Below are positions 1 to 9,200 of a DNA stretch of 64,000 nt, in pieces. The first letter of the stretch is position 1, and each line of letters begins with the position of its first letter. This DNA comes from Amycolatopsis sp. 195334CR (GTDB lineage Bacteria; Actinomycetota; Actinomycetes; Mycobacteriales; Pseudonocardiaceae). The position numbers and the translations under genes are program-made. Location of the stretch: NCBI RefSeq assembly GCF_017309385.1, contig NZ_JAFJMJ010000001.1, positions 3,162,001-3,226,000 on the forward strand, in the 5' to 3' direction. Under the pieces are notes generated by a model that saw nothing but the letters and a program-made list of their open reading frames with translations, had not been told where the DNA came from and searched no databases.

Positions 1-30
1 TCGCTGGCGACACTACAAAGTGGAGGCAAG

Positions 31-1308
31 GTGGCCATGGGCGTGAGCGTGCAGGCTGAGCAGATCAGCCAGCGCACGGCGAACCTCGCCGGCCTCCTTC
101 GCGCGCTCCGGCGCGGCCCGCGGTCGCGGTCGCAGCTGGCCGCCCACTCCGGTCTCTACAAGGCCACCGTCTCCAGCCTCGTCACCGAGCTCGGCGACCG
201 CGGCCTGGTCCGCCCGGCCGGGCTCCGCAACGGCGGGCACGGCAGGCCCAGCCAGCTGGTCGAACTCCGCGGCGAGGCGGCTTACGGACTCGCGCTGCGC
301 GTGGAGGCCGACGGCTTCTCCGCGATGAGCATGGACCTCGCCGGCGTGCCGCTGGCCAGCCGCGCGAGCGTCGCCGACGTGGCCCAGCTCGGGCTCGAAC
401 GCGGCATGGACGAGCTCGCCGCTCTCGCCGAAGCCGTCTGCGCGGACCTCGACGGGCCGCCCATCGGCGTCGCGGTGTCGGTGCCCGGCCTGGTCGACAC
501 CGACTCCCAGGTCCTCCGGTTCGCCCCGGCGCTGCGCTGGCGCGACGCCGGCCTCGCCGACCTCATCGCCGCCCGCCTCGGCGTCGACCTCGCCGGGGTC
601 GTCGTCGAGAACGAAGCCAACCTGGGCGCGTTCGCCGAGGTCCTCGAAGGCCCCGGTGTGCGGGAGCTGTTCTACCTCAGTGGCGGCATCGGCGTCGGCG
701 GCGGACTCGTCTCGAGCGGCTCGGTCCTCCGCGGGTCACGAGGTTTCGCGGGCGAAATCGGGCACATCACCATCGACGCGATGGGGGACGCCTGCTCCTG
801 CGGCCGCACCGGCTGCCTGGAGACCAAGGCCGGGTTCCCCGCCCTGCTGCGTGCCGCCGCCTCGCCGCCGGACTCGCTGCACGACCCCACGCTCGGCGTC
901 GACGCCAGGGTGATCGCGCTCCGCGACCGCATCCGCAGCGGAGACCAGCGCGCCGCGGCCGCCGTGCACGACCTCGGCACCGCGTTGAGCACCGCGCTCG
1001 CCACCGTGGTCGACCTGGTCGACCCGGAGGTGCTGGTGCTCGGCGGTTACTTCGCCGGCCTCGCCGAATGGCTGGTCGAGCCGATCCGGGTGGCGCTCGG
1101 CGCGCGGTCCACCGGCCCCGGCACCCGCTGCCGGGTGGTCGCCTCCACGCTCGGCACCTCGGCCGCCCTGCTCGGCGCGGCCCACCTGGCCACCGAACGC
1201 CTCTTCGCCGATCCCACCCTCGCCCCGACGGCCGCGAGCGGCTTCTGCGGGGAAAAGCAGGTTCGCGGGGTCGGGCGGGATGACGTGGAGAAATCGGAGG
1301 TCTCCTGA
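31..1308 (+). CDS. ROK-family transcriptional repressor
   Basis: 425-residue ROK (repressor/ORF/kinase) protein, probably the sugar-responsive repressor of the downstream importer. An N-terminal winged helix-turn-helix spans about residues 18-78 (RSRSQLAAHSGLYKATVSSL). The ROK fold follows, with a glycine-rich nucleotide loop (GGIGVGGG), the ExGH motif (E242, H245) and the zinc-binding cluster CSCGRTGC (C255, C257, C262). The GTG start at 31 lies 4 nt after GGAGG (22-26); ATG at 37, with a 10-nt spacer, is equally possible. The C-terminal tail (GFCGEKQV) is encoded by a copy of the dispersed 26-bp dyad. The stop overlaps the ATPase gene start (TGATG), so both are probably cotranscribed. Family assignment is firm; ligand and operator are unknown. 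Confidence 0.9.
   Translation: MAMGVSVQAEQISQRTANLAGLLRALRRGPRSRSQLAAHSGLYKATVSSLVTELGDRGLVRPAGLRNGGHGRPSQLVELRGEAAYGLALRVEADGFSAMSMDLAGVPLASRASVADVAQLGLERGMDELAALAEAVCADLDGPPIGVAVSVPGLVDTDSQVLRFAPALRWRDAGLADLIAARLGVDLAGVVVENEANLGAFAEVLEGPGVRELFYLSGGIGVGGGLVSSGSVLRGSRGFAGEIGHITIDAMGDACSCGRTGCLETKAGFPALLRAAASPPDSLHDPTLGVDARVIALRDRIRSGDQRAAAAVHDLGTALSTALATVVDLVDPEVLVLGGYFAGLAEWLVEPIRVALGARSTGPGTRCRVVASTLGTSAALLGAAHLATERLFADPTLAPTAASGFCGEKQVRGVGRDDVEKSEVS
1241..1263. repeat. dispersed dyad element, copy in ROK gene
   Basis: GCTTCTGCGGGGAAAAGC followed by AGGTT: the minus orientation of the dispersed dyad. It is read in frame as GFCGEKQV near the C-terminus of the repressor. Confidence 0.8.
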
Positions 1309-2819
1309 TGAACGACTCCCCGTTGCTCTTGGTGCGCGGCGTGGTCAAGGTGTTCCCCGGCGTGCGTGCGCTGGACGGGGTCGACCTGGAGGTGGTGCCC
1401 GGTGAGGTGCACTGCCTGCTCGGCCAGAACGGTGCCGGCAAGTCGACGTTGATCAAGGTGCTCGCCGCCGCGCACCACCCCGACGAGGGTGAGCTGCACT
1501 GGCGCGGCGAGGTGGTCTCGCCCGCGAACCCGTCGGCCGCGCTCCGCCTCGGCATCGCCACCATGTACCAGGAGCTCGACCTGGTGCCCGGCCTCTCGGT
1601 CGCGGAGAACATCTTCCTCGGCCACGAACGCCAGCGCTTCGGCTTCACCAGGGTCGCCGAGCAGCGCGCCAGGGCGCAGGAGCTGATGGCCCGCCTCGGC
1701 CACCCGGAGATCCACCCCGGCACCGAGGTCGGCAAGCTCTCGGCCGCCCACCAGCAGCTCGTCTCGATGGCCCGCGCGCTCGCGCACGACGCCCGCCTGC
1801 TGGTGATGGACGAGCCGACCGCCGCGCTCGCCGGTGAAGAGGTGGACAACCTCTTCCGGATCGTCGAGGAGCTCACCGCCGACGGCGTCGCGATCGTCTA
1901 CATCTCCCACCGCCTCGAAGAACTGCGGCGCATCGGCCACCGCGTGACCGTGCTCAAGGACGGCCGCACCGTGGCCCAGAACCTCGACGCCCGCGACACC
2001 CCGACCTCCGAACTGGTCGCCCTGATGGCGGGCCGCCGCGTCGAAACGGTCTTCGGGCCGACCCGCGAACCGCGGCCCGAAGGCACGCCCGAGGTGCTGC
2101 GCGTCGAGGGCCTCGCCCGCCGTGGCGAGTTCGAGGAGATCGGTTTTTCCGTGCACGCCGGGGAAGTGCTCGGCATCGCCGGTCTCGTCGGCGCCGGGCG
2201 CAGCGAAATACTGGAGACCATCGCCGGCGCGCGGAAAGCCGATTCCGGCAGCGTCCACGTCGACGGCAAGAGCGTGCGCAACGGCAGCGTGCACGCCGCC
2301 GTCCGCGCGGGCATCGGCCTCGCCCCGGAGGAGCGCAAGAGCCAGGGCCTGCTGCTCGACCTCCCGGTGGCGCACAACGTGACGCTGGCCAGCCTGTCGC
2401 GCTACGCCAAGCTCGGCTTCACCGACCGCGCCCGCGAACTCCGCGACTCCGGCGACACGCTGAAGCGGCTGGACCTGCGGCCCGCCGACCCGCGGCGCAT
2501 CGCGCGCACGCTCTCCGGCGGCAACCAGCAGAAGGCGGTCCTCGCGCGCTGGCTGGTGCGCGGCTGCCGGGTGCTGCTGCTCGACGAACCGACCCGAGGG
2601 GTGGACGTCGGCGCGCGCGCCGAGCTCTACCGCCTCATCACCGAACTGGCCGAGACCGGAGTGGCGATCGTGCTGGTCTCGAGCGAGATCCCGGAGGTAC
2701 TCGGTCTGGCCGACCGGGTCCTCGTCCTCCGCGAAGGCCGGGTGCTGGCCGACCGGCAGGCGAACGAGCTCACCGAGGCCGGGGTGCTCGACCTGATCCT
2801 CGAGGGGAGTGCGGCATGA
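1308..2819 (+). CDS. sugar ABC transporter ATP-binding protein (RbsA/XylG type)
   Basis: 503-residue double-ABC ATPase of the carbohydrate-uptake (CUT2) type, energising import of a monosaccharide-like ligand. The first domain has Walker A GQNGAGKST (about 39-47), signature LSAAHQQ and Walker B LLVMDEPTAAL. The second has the degenerate P-loop GLVGAGRSE (about 292-300) usual in RbsA/XylG, signature LSGGNQQK (about 402) and LLLDEPTRGVD (about 423). SD GGAGG (1296-1300) precedes the ATG. It overlaps the ROK gene by 1 nt and the permease gene by 4 nt (ATGA), indicating translational coupling. Substrate cannot be named from sequence. Confidence 0.93.
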   Translation: MNDSPLLLVRGVVKVFPGVRALDGVDLEVVPGEVHCLLGQNGAGKSTLIKVLAAAHHPDEGELHWRGEVVSPANPSAALRLGIATMYQELDLVPGLSVAENIFLGHERQRFGFTRVAEQRARAQELMARLGHPEIHPGTEVGKLSAAHQQLVSMARALAHDARLLVMDEPTAALAGEEVDNLFRIVEELTADGVAIVYISHRLEELRRIGHRVTVLKDGRTVAQNLDARDTPTSELVALMAGRRVETVFGPTREPRPEGTPEVLRVEGLARRGEFEEIGFSVHAGEVLGIAGLVGAGRSEILETIAGARKADSGSVHVDGKSVRNGSVHAAVRAGIGLAPEERKSQGLLLDLPVAHNVTLASLSRYAKLGFTDRARELRDSGDTLKRLDLRPADPRRIARTLSGGNQQKAVLARWLVRGCRVLLLDEPTRGVDVGARAELYRLITELAETGVAIVLVSSEIPEVLGLADRVLVLREGRVLADRQANELTEAGVLDLILEGSAA

Positions 2820-3841
2820 CCGAACAGACCGAATCGCGGCCGATCAACACGGAGCCGGACCCGCCGCCGGCACCGCCGGCGGCCAAGAAGAACGGTTCCG
2901 GCTTCCCGCTGGACTTCCGGCTGATCGGGCTCACCGGGGTGCTGGTGGTGCTGTGCCTGGTCGGCTACTTCACCCGCCCCGAGGTCTTCTTCACCGAAGG
3001 CAACATCTCCACCATCCTGCGGCTGGCCGCGGCGATCGGCGTGGTCAGCGTCGGCATGACCTTCGTGATCATCAGCGGCGGCATCGACCTGTCCGTCGGC
3101 TCGATCGTCGCGCTCTCCAGCGTCTGGCTGACCACGCTGGCCACCCAGTCCTACGGCCCGGTCGTGATGGTGATCTGCGGCCTCGCGGTCGGCCTCGGCT
3201 GCGGCCTGGTCAACGGATTGCTGGTGTCGTACGGAAAAGTCGTGCCGTTCATCGCCACGCTGGCGATGTACGCCTCGGCGCGCGGGCTCGCCGAGCGGCT
3301 CAGCGGCCGCAAGACCCAGGTGGTCGGCGAGACCAGCTTCCTCGACTTCTTCCGCGGCGACATCCTCGGCATTCCGGTGCTGATCTGGATGTTCGCGCTG
3401 GTCTTCGGCGTCGGCTGGGTGGTGCTCAACCGGACCACCTTCGGCCGCCGCACCTACGCCGTCGGCGGCAACGCCGAAGCCGCTCGCCTCGCGGGCATCA
3501 ACGTCAAGCGCCACACCGCGCTGGTCTACGCGGTGGCGGGACTGTGCTGCGGGGTCGCGGCGCTGATGGTGGTCGCCCGGACCACCGCCGGGGCCTCCAC
3601 CAACGGCATGTTCTACGAGCTGGACGCGATCGCCGCGGTGGTCATCGGCGGCACGCTGCTCACCGGCGGCAAGGGCTCGCTGATCGGCACCCTGGTCGGC
3701 GTCCTGATCTTCACCGTGCTGTCCAACATCTTCACGCTCAACAACCTCGACACCGACATCCAGAACATCGCCAAGGGCGCGATCATCGTGCTGGCCGTCC
3801 TGCTGCGGTTCCGCGGTCGTGGGGAACGAAGCACCACCTAA
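2816..3841 (+). CDS. sugar ABC transporter permease (CUT2 family)
   Basis: 341-residue polytopic inner-membrane protein of the BPD_transp_2 (RbsC/XylH) family. A proline-rich cytoplasmic leader (about residues 1-35) is followed by roughly nine to ten hydrophobic segments. The family motif GGIDLSVGSIVALSS lies near residue 83, and a conserved cytoplasmic loop reads GRRTYAVGGNAEAARLAGI. As is normal for CUT2 systems a single permease gene is present, presumably homodimerising. It overlaps the ATPase gene by 4 nt and is followed after 18 nt by the binding-protein gene. Confidence 0.93.
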   Translation: MTEQTESRPINTEPDPPPAPPAAKKNGSGFPLDFRLIGLTGVLVVLCLVGYFTRPEVFFTEGNISTILRLAAAIGVVSVGMTFVIISGGIDLSVGSIVALSSVWLTTLATQSYGPVVMVICGLAVGLGCGLVNGLLVSYGKVVPFIATLAMYASARGLAERLSGRKTQVVGETSFLDFFRGDILGIPVLIWMFALVFGVGWVVLNRTTFGRRTYAVGGNAEAARLAGINVKRHTALVYAVAGLCCGVAALMVVARTTAGASTNGMFYELDAIAAVVIGGTLLTGGKGSLIGTLVGVLIFTVLSNIFTLNNLDTDIQNIAKGAIIVLAVLLRFRGRGERSTT

Positions 3842-3859
3842 ACAACCAATGGAGGAGCA

Positions 3860-4921
3860 ATGACGCAGTCCTTCCTGGCCCGCCGCGGGTTCCTGCTCGG
3901 CGCGGGTGCGGTCGGCGCCGGTGTGGTGCTGGCCGGCTGTACTTCGAACGAGCCGCCGGCGGCGGAGAACAACAACGCGCAGCCGGTGGCGGCGGGCTCG
4001 GGGGACAACGCCCAGCCCGGCAAGATGGTCACCGTCGGGTTCTCCGCGCCCGCCGCGGACCACGGCTGGATGGCCGCGATGACCACCAACGCCCGTGCCC
4101 AGGCGGAGAAGTTCTCCGACGTCACGTTCAAGCCCACCGAGGGCACGAACGACGTCAACCAGCAGATCGCCCAGGTGGAAACCCTGATCACGGCCAAGGT
4201 GGACGTGCTGGTCATCCTGCCGTTCGACGGCAAGGCGCTGACCGGCGTCGGCCAGCAGGCGATGGACGCGGGCATCCCGGTGATCAACGTGGACCGCGTG
4301 TTCGACACGCCGCTCGCCTACCGCACCTGGATCGGCGGCGACAACTACCGCATGGGCGTCAACGCGGGCAACTACATCGCCCAGCAGATGAAGGCCAAGG
4401 GCATCACCGCGCCGGTGATCGGCGAGGTGGCCGGCATCGACTCGCTGCCGCTGACCCAGGAACGCAGCCAGGGCTTCAAGGACGCGCTGACCCGCGCCGG
4501 TTTCGCCGTGGGCCCCCGGGTTTCCGCGCAGTTCACGCCGGAGTCCGGCGAGTCGCAGACGGCGAACCTGCTGCAGTCGGCCGCGAAGCTCGACGCGCTG
4601 TGGAACCACGACGACGACCAGGGCGTCGGCGTGCTCGCCGCGGTCGAGAACGCCAACCGCAGCGAGTTCATCATGGTCGGCGGCGCCGGTTCGAAGAACA
4701 TGATGAACCACATCAAGTCCGACGCGAACCCGGTGAAGGCGACGGTGCTCTACAGCCCGTCGATGGCCTCCTCGGCGATCGCGCTGGCCAGGCTGCTCGG
4801 GCAGGCGAAGGGCGTCGGCGACCTCGCCGAGCACGAGATCCCCTCCGAGATCACCACCTATTCGGCCGTGGTCACCAAGGAGAACGTGGACCAGTACATG
4901 GACGTCGGCTTCGACTCGTAG
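3860..4921 (+). CDS. sugar-binding lipoprotein of the ABC transporter
   Basis: 353-residue periplasmic-binding-protein-like (RbsB/XylF, Peripla_BP_4 fold) lipoprotein that captures the sugar outside the membrane. The N-terminus has twin arginines (LARRGFLLGAG) followed by a lipobox LAGC, so Tat export plus lipidation is likely. A low-complexity linker (about 30-50) precedes the binding domain, which starts MVTVGFSAPAADHGW. The core contains LVILPFDGKAL and PVINVDRVF, typical of type-I sugar-binding folds. SD GGAGG (3850-3854) fixes the ATG. It is the last gene of the importer set; the following oxidoreductase gene begins 43 nt later. Confidence 0.92.
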   Translation: MTQSFLARRGFLLGAGAVGAGVVLAGCTSNEPPAAENNNAQPVAAGSGDNAQPGKMVTVGFSAPAADHGWMAAMTTNARAQAEKFSDVTFKPTEGTNDVNQQIAQVETLITAKVDVLVILPFDGKALTGVGQQAMDAGIPVINVDRVFDTPLAYRTWIGGDNYRMGVNAGNYIAQQMKAKGITAPVIGEVAGIDSLPLTQERSQGFKDALTRAGFAVGPRVSAQFTPESGESQTANLLQSAAKLDALWNHDDDQGVGVLAAVENANRSEFIMVGGAGSKNMMNHIKSDANPVKATVLYSPSMASSAIALARLLGQAKGVGDLAEHEIPSEITTYSAVVTKENVDQYMDVGFDS

Positions 4922-4964
4922 CGAGCAGGTCGTCGGTCACAGCGCGGAGAACGGGGAAACAGCA

Positions 4965-6149
4965 ATGAGTTCGGCAGGCGGGGAGCGCATCGGGGTCGGC
5001 TTGGTCGGGCACGCGTTCATGGGTGCGGTGCATTCGCACGCGTGGCGCAACGTGCACCGGATCTTCGACACCCCACTGACCCCGGTGCTCGCCGCCTTGG
5101 GCGGACGGGACGAAGCGAAAACGAAGGCCGCCGCGGCGAAGTACGGCTTCGCCGCGGTGGAAACGGACTGGCGCGACCTGATCGCCCGCGACGACGTGGG
5201 CCTGGTCGACGTCTGCACCCCCGGTGACTCGCACGCGGACATCGCGATCGCGGCACTGGAGGCCGGAAAGCACGTGCTGTGCGAGAAACCCCTCGCCAAC
5301 ACGGTGGAAGAGGCCGAGCGGATGGCCGCCGCGGCGCGGTCGGCGGCCACCCGCGGGGTGCGTTCGATGGTGGCGTTCAACTATCGCCGCGTGCCCGCGC
5401 TGGCGCACGCCCGCAAGCTCGTCGGCGACGGCGCGCTGGGTGAGATCCGGCACGTGCGCGCGACCTACCTGCAGGACTGGCTGTCCGACGCGCAGGCGCC
5501 GATGACCTGGCGGCTGCGCAGGGACAAGGCCGGTTCCGGCGCGCTCGGCGACCTCGGCGCGCACATCGTGGACGCGGCGCAGTTCGTCACCGGTGAGCTG
5601 ATCACCGGGGTTTCCGCGCTCACCAACACCTTTGTCAAGCAGCGCCCGAGCGGCGACGGCTCGACGGGCGAGGTGACCGTCGACGACGCCGCGTTGTTCC
5701 TCGCGCGGCTGTCCGGCGGTGCGGTCGCCAGCTTCGAAGCCACCCGATATGCCTTGGGGCGCAAGAACGCGATGCGCCTGGAGATCAACGGGACCAAGGC
5801 CAGCATGGCGTTCGACTTCGAGTCGATGAACGAACTGTGGTGGCACGACGGATCCGCCCCGGACACCGAGGCGGGCTTCCGCCGGATCCTGGTCACCGAG
5901 CCCGGCCACCGGTACCTCGAAGGCTGGTGGCCGCCGGGGCACGGACTGGGCTACGACCACACCTTCACGCACGAGGTCGCGGACTTCCTGACCGCGATCG
6001 GCGAGGGCACCGACCCCGCCCCCGGTTTCGACGACGGCCTGTGCGTTCAGCAGGTCCTGCACGCGGTCGAGATCAGTGCCGCCGACGAGGCGCGCTGGAC
6101 TCCGGTGGCCGGCACCACCGTCAGCACCGCCACGGCCGGGGGGAGGTGA
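4965..6149 (+). CDS. Gfo/Idh/MocA-family sugar oxidoreductase
   Basis: 394-residue NAD(P)-dependent oxidoreductase. The N-terminal Rossmann fold begins GVGLVGHAFMG and carries the family EKP motif (E107-K108-P109), which positions nicotinamide and substrate. The C-terminal alpha/beta domain contains GALGDLGAHIVDAAQF, with the family's active-site D and H. Members oxidise sugars, inositols or glycosides, often at C3 (for example ThuB-type enzymes forming 3-keto-trehalose). Position after the importer and before a ThuA/DUF1080 protein supports a sugar-oxidising role. SD GGGGAAA precedes the ATG. No signal peptide is visible, so it should be cytoplasmic. Confidence 0.9.
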   Translation: MSSAGGERIGVGLVGHAFMGAVHSHAWRNVHRIFDTPLTPVLAALGGRDEAKTKAAAAKYGFAAVETDWRDLIARDDVGLVDVCTPGDSHADIAIAALEAGKHVLCEKPLANTVEEAERMAAAARSAATRGVRSMVAFNYRRVPALAHARKLVGDGALGEIRHVRATYLQDWLSDAQAPMTWRLRRDKAGSGALGDLGAHIVDAAQFVTGELITGVSALTNTFVKQRPSGDGSTGEVTVDDAALFLARLSGGAVASFEATRYALGRKNAMRLEINGTKASMAFDFESMNELWWHDGSAPDTEAGFRRILVTEPGHRYLEGWWPPGHGLGYDHTFTHEVADFLTAIGEGTDPAPGFDDGLCVQQVLHAVEISAADEARWTPVAGTTVSTATAGGR

Positions 6150-6216
6150 CCCCAGCCCTTTTCGTTCGGTCTCCTCGCTCGTACCGCCGCCACCCAAGGA
6201 AGTGTGTGTATTCGTC

Positions 6217-9200
6217 ATGCGCGGATTGAGAAAACTCCGATCGGAAAGTCCACCCAAGCCCAGCCGGACCGCCATCCGGCTCGGGGTGCTGGCCCTCTCG
6301 GCGGCGACCGCCTTCAGCGGCAGCGCGCTCGCCACCGCGGCCCAGCCCGATGAAGTCGGTGCCCAGCACGAGGAAGCCAGCGTGCTGGTCTTCTCGAAGA
6401 CCGCCGGGTTCCGGCACGACTCGATCCCCGCCGGGATCGCCGCCATCCAGCAACTCGGCGCCGACAACCACTTCTCCGTCGAAGCCACCGAGGACGCCGG
6501 TGCCTTCACCGACACCAACCTGGCCCGCTTCGACGCGGTGATCTGGTTGTCCACCACCGGGGACGTGCTCAACCCCGAGCAGCAGGGCGCCTTCGAGCGC
6601 TACATCACCGCCGGGGGCGGGTACGCCGGCGTGCACGCCGCTTCCGACACCGAGTACGACTGGCCGTTCTACGGCGACCTGGTCGGGGCGTACTTCAACT
6701 CGCACCCGCAGATCCAGCAGGCCACGGTCAACGTCGAGGACCGGCAGCATCCGTCCACTTCGGAGCTTCCGTACCAGTGGCCGCGGACCGACGAGTGGTA
6801 CAACTACCGCGAAAACCCGCGCCAGGACGTGCACGTGCTCGCCTCGCTCGACGAGCAGAGCTACGACCCGGGCAACGGCGCCATGGGCGACCACCCGATC
6901 GCCTGGTGCCACACCAACTCCGGTGGCCGTTCCTGGTACACCGGCGGCGGGCACACCATCCAGTCCTACAGCGAGCCGGAGTTCCTCAACCACCTCAAGG
7001 GCGGCATCCTCTACGCCAGCGGGCTGGCCGAGGGCGATTGCTCCACAGAGGACCCCGGAACCGGTGAGCCGGGCGACGCCGACTTCGACCAGATCACCCT
7101 GGCCAAGGGCGAGGAGAAGACCGGCGAGCCGATCGCGCTGGCCGTGCTGCCCAACCGCGACGTGATCCACACCTCGCGCGACGGCCGCGTCTGGTACACG
7201 ACTTCGGGCGCCACCACCTCGCTGGCCGCGCAGGTCCCCGTCTACAACCACGACGAGGACGGCCTGCAAGGCGTGGCGGTCGACCCCGACTTCGCCAACA
7301 ACCGCTGGGTGTACCTCTACTACGCGCCCACGCTGAACACGCCCGCCGGGGACGCGCCGGAGAACGGCACCGCCGCCGACTTCGAGCCGTTCAAGGGCTA
7401 CAACCAGCTTTCGCGGTTCAAGCTGAGCGAGGACAACACGCTCGACCTGGGCAGTGAGCAGCAGATCCTCCAGGTTCCCGCCGAACGCGGCATCTGCTGC
7501 CACGCCGGCGGTGAGATCGACTTCGACGCCGCGGGCAACCTGCTGCTGTCCACCGGTGACGACTCGAACCCGTTCGCCTCGGACGGCTACACCCCGATCG
7601 ACGAGCGCGACACCCGCAACCCGGTCTTCGACGCGCAGCGGACCTCCGGCAACACCAACGACCTCCGCGGCAAGCTGCTGCGCATCAAGGTCGGTGCCGA
7701 CGGTGGCTACACCGTGCCCGAGGGCAACCTGTTCGCGCCCGGCACGGACAAGACCAAGCCCGAGATCTACGCGATGGGCTTCCGCAACCCGTTCCGGTTC
7801 TCCGTGGACAAGGAGACCGGCTGGATCTACCTCGGTGACTACGGTCCGGACGCCGGTGCGGCCAACCCCGCCCGCGGGCCCGGCGGCACCGTCGAGTTCA
7901 ACCTGATCAAGGGGCCGGGCAACTTCGGCTGGCCGTACTGCGTCGGGGACAACCAGCCGTTCATCGACTACGACTTCGCCACCGGCCAGTCGGGTCAGGC
8001 GTTCGACTGCGCGGCCCCGAAGAACACCAGCCCGCACAACACCGGCCTGGTCGACCTGCCCCCGGTGCAGCCGGCCTGGATCCCCTACGACGGCGGATCG
8101 GTGCCCGAGTTCGGCACCGGCGGCGAGTCGCCGATGGGCGGCCCGACCTACCGGTTCGACCCGGCGCTGGAGAACACCACGAAGTTCCCCGAGTACTACG
8201 ACGGCAAGAACTTCGCCTACGAGTGGGACCGCGGCTGGATCAAGGAGATCGCCGTCGGCGCCAACGGCGAGCGCGGCGAGATCAAGCCGTTCTTCGACTC
8301 GATGGAGCTGGTCCGGCCGATGAACATCGAGTTCGGCCCGGACGGTTCGCTGTACGTGCTGGACTACGGCACCGGCTACTTCGGCGGTTCCGCGGAGTCG
8401 GCGGTCTACCGGATCGACTACACCAAGGGCAACCGCACGCCCGAGGTGAAGGTGACCGCGGACAAGACCTCCGGTCCCGCCCCGCTCACGGTCAGCTTCG
8501 ACCCGGCGGGCACCACCGACCCGGACGGCGGTGACCTGACCTACGCCTGGGACTTCGACGGCGACGGCACCACCGACTCCACCGAGGAGGGTGTGGTCTC
8601 GCACACCTACGCCACCGCCGGGCAGTTCACCGCGAAGCTGTCGGTGACCGACCCGACCGGGCTGACCGGGGCGGCGAGCGTGGTGGTCACCGCGGGCAAC
8701 ACCGCACCGACGGTGACGCTGGACGCGCCGGTGAACGGCGGCTTCTTCGGCTTCGGCGACAAGGTGCCGTTCAAGGTCACCGTCACCGACCCCGAGGACG
8801 GGCCGGTCGACTGCGCGAAGGTCAAGGTCGAGTACATCCTCGGCCACGACAACCACGGTCACCCGCTGAGCCAGGCGACCGGGTGCGAGGGGGTCATCGA
8901 GACCCCGGCCGACGAGGGCCACGGGCTCGACGCCGACATCTTCGGCGTGATCAACGCCAGCTACACCGACAACGGTTCGGGCCAGGTGCCGCCGCTGACC
9001 GGTTCGGCGGAGAACGTCCTGCAGCCCAAGCTCAAGCAGGCCGAGTTCTTCACCGAGAACAACGGCACGCAGATCGTGGCCGCGGCCGGGGCCAGCGGTG
9101 GCAAGCGCGTCGGCTACATCGACGCGGGCGACTGGATCCAGTTCAGCCCGGTGAACCTGACCGGCGTCACCGGCATCGGCTACCGCGTCAGCTCCGGCGG

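Noticed and set aside
2809..4968. Long plus-strand frame spanning permease and binding-protein genes in another phase
   Set aside because: Arg/His/Pro-rich nonsense translation; the two real genes have good SDs, a lipobox and membrane segments.
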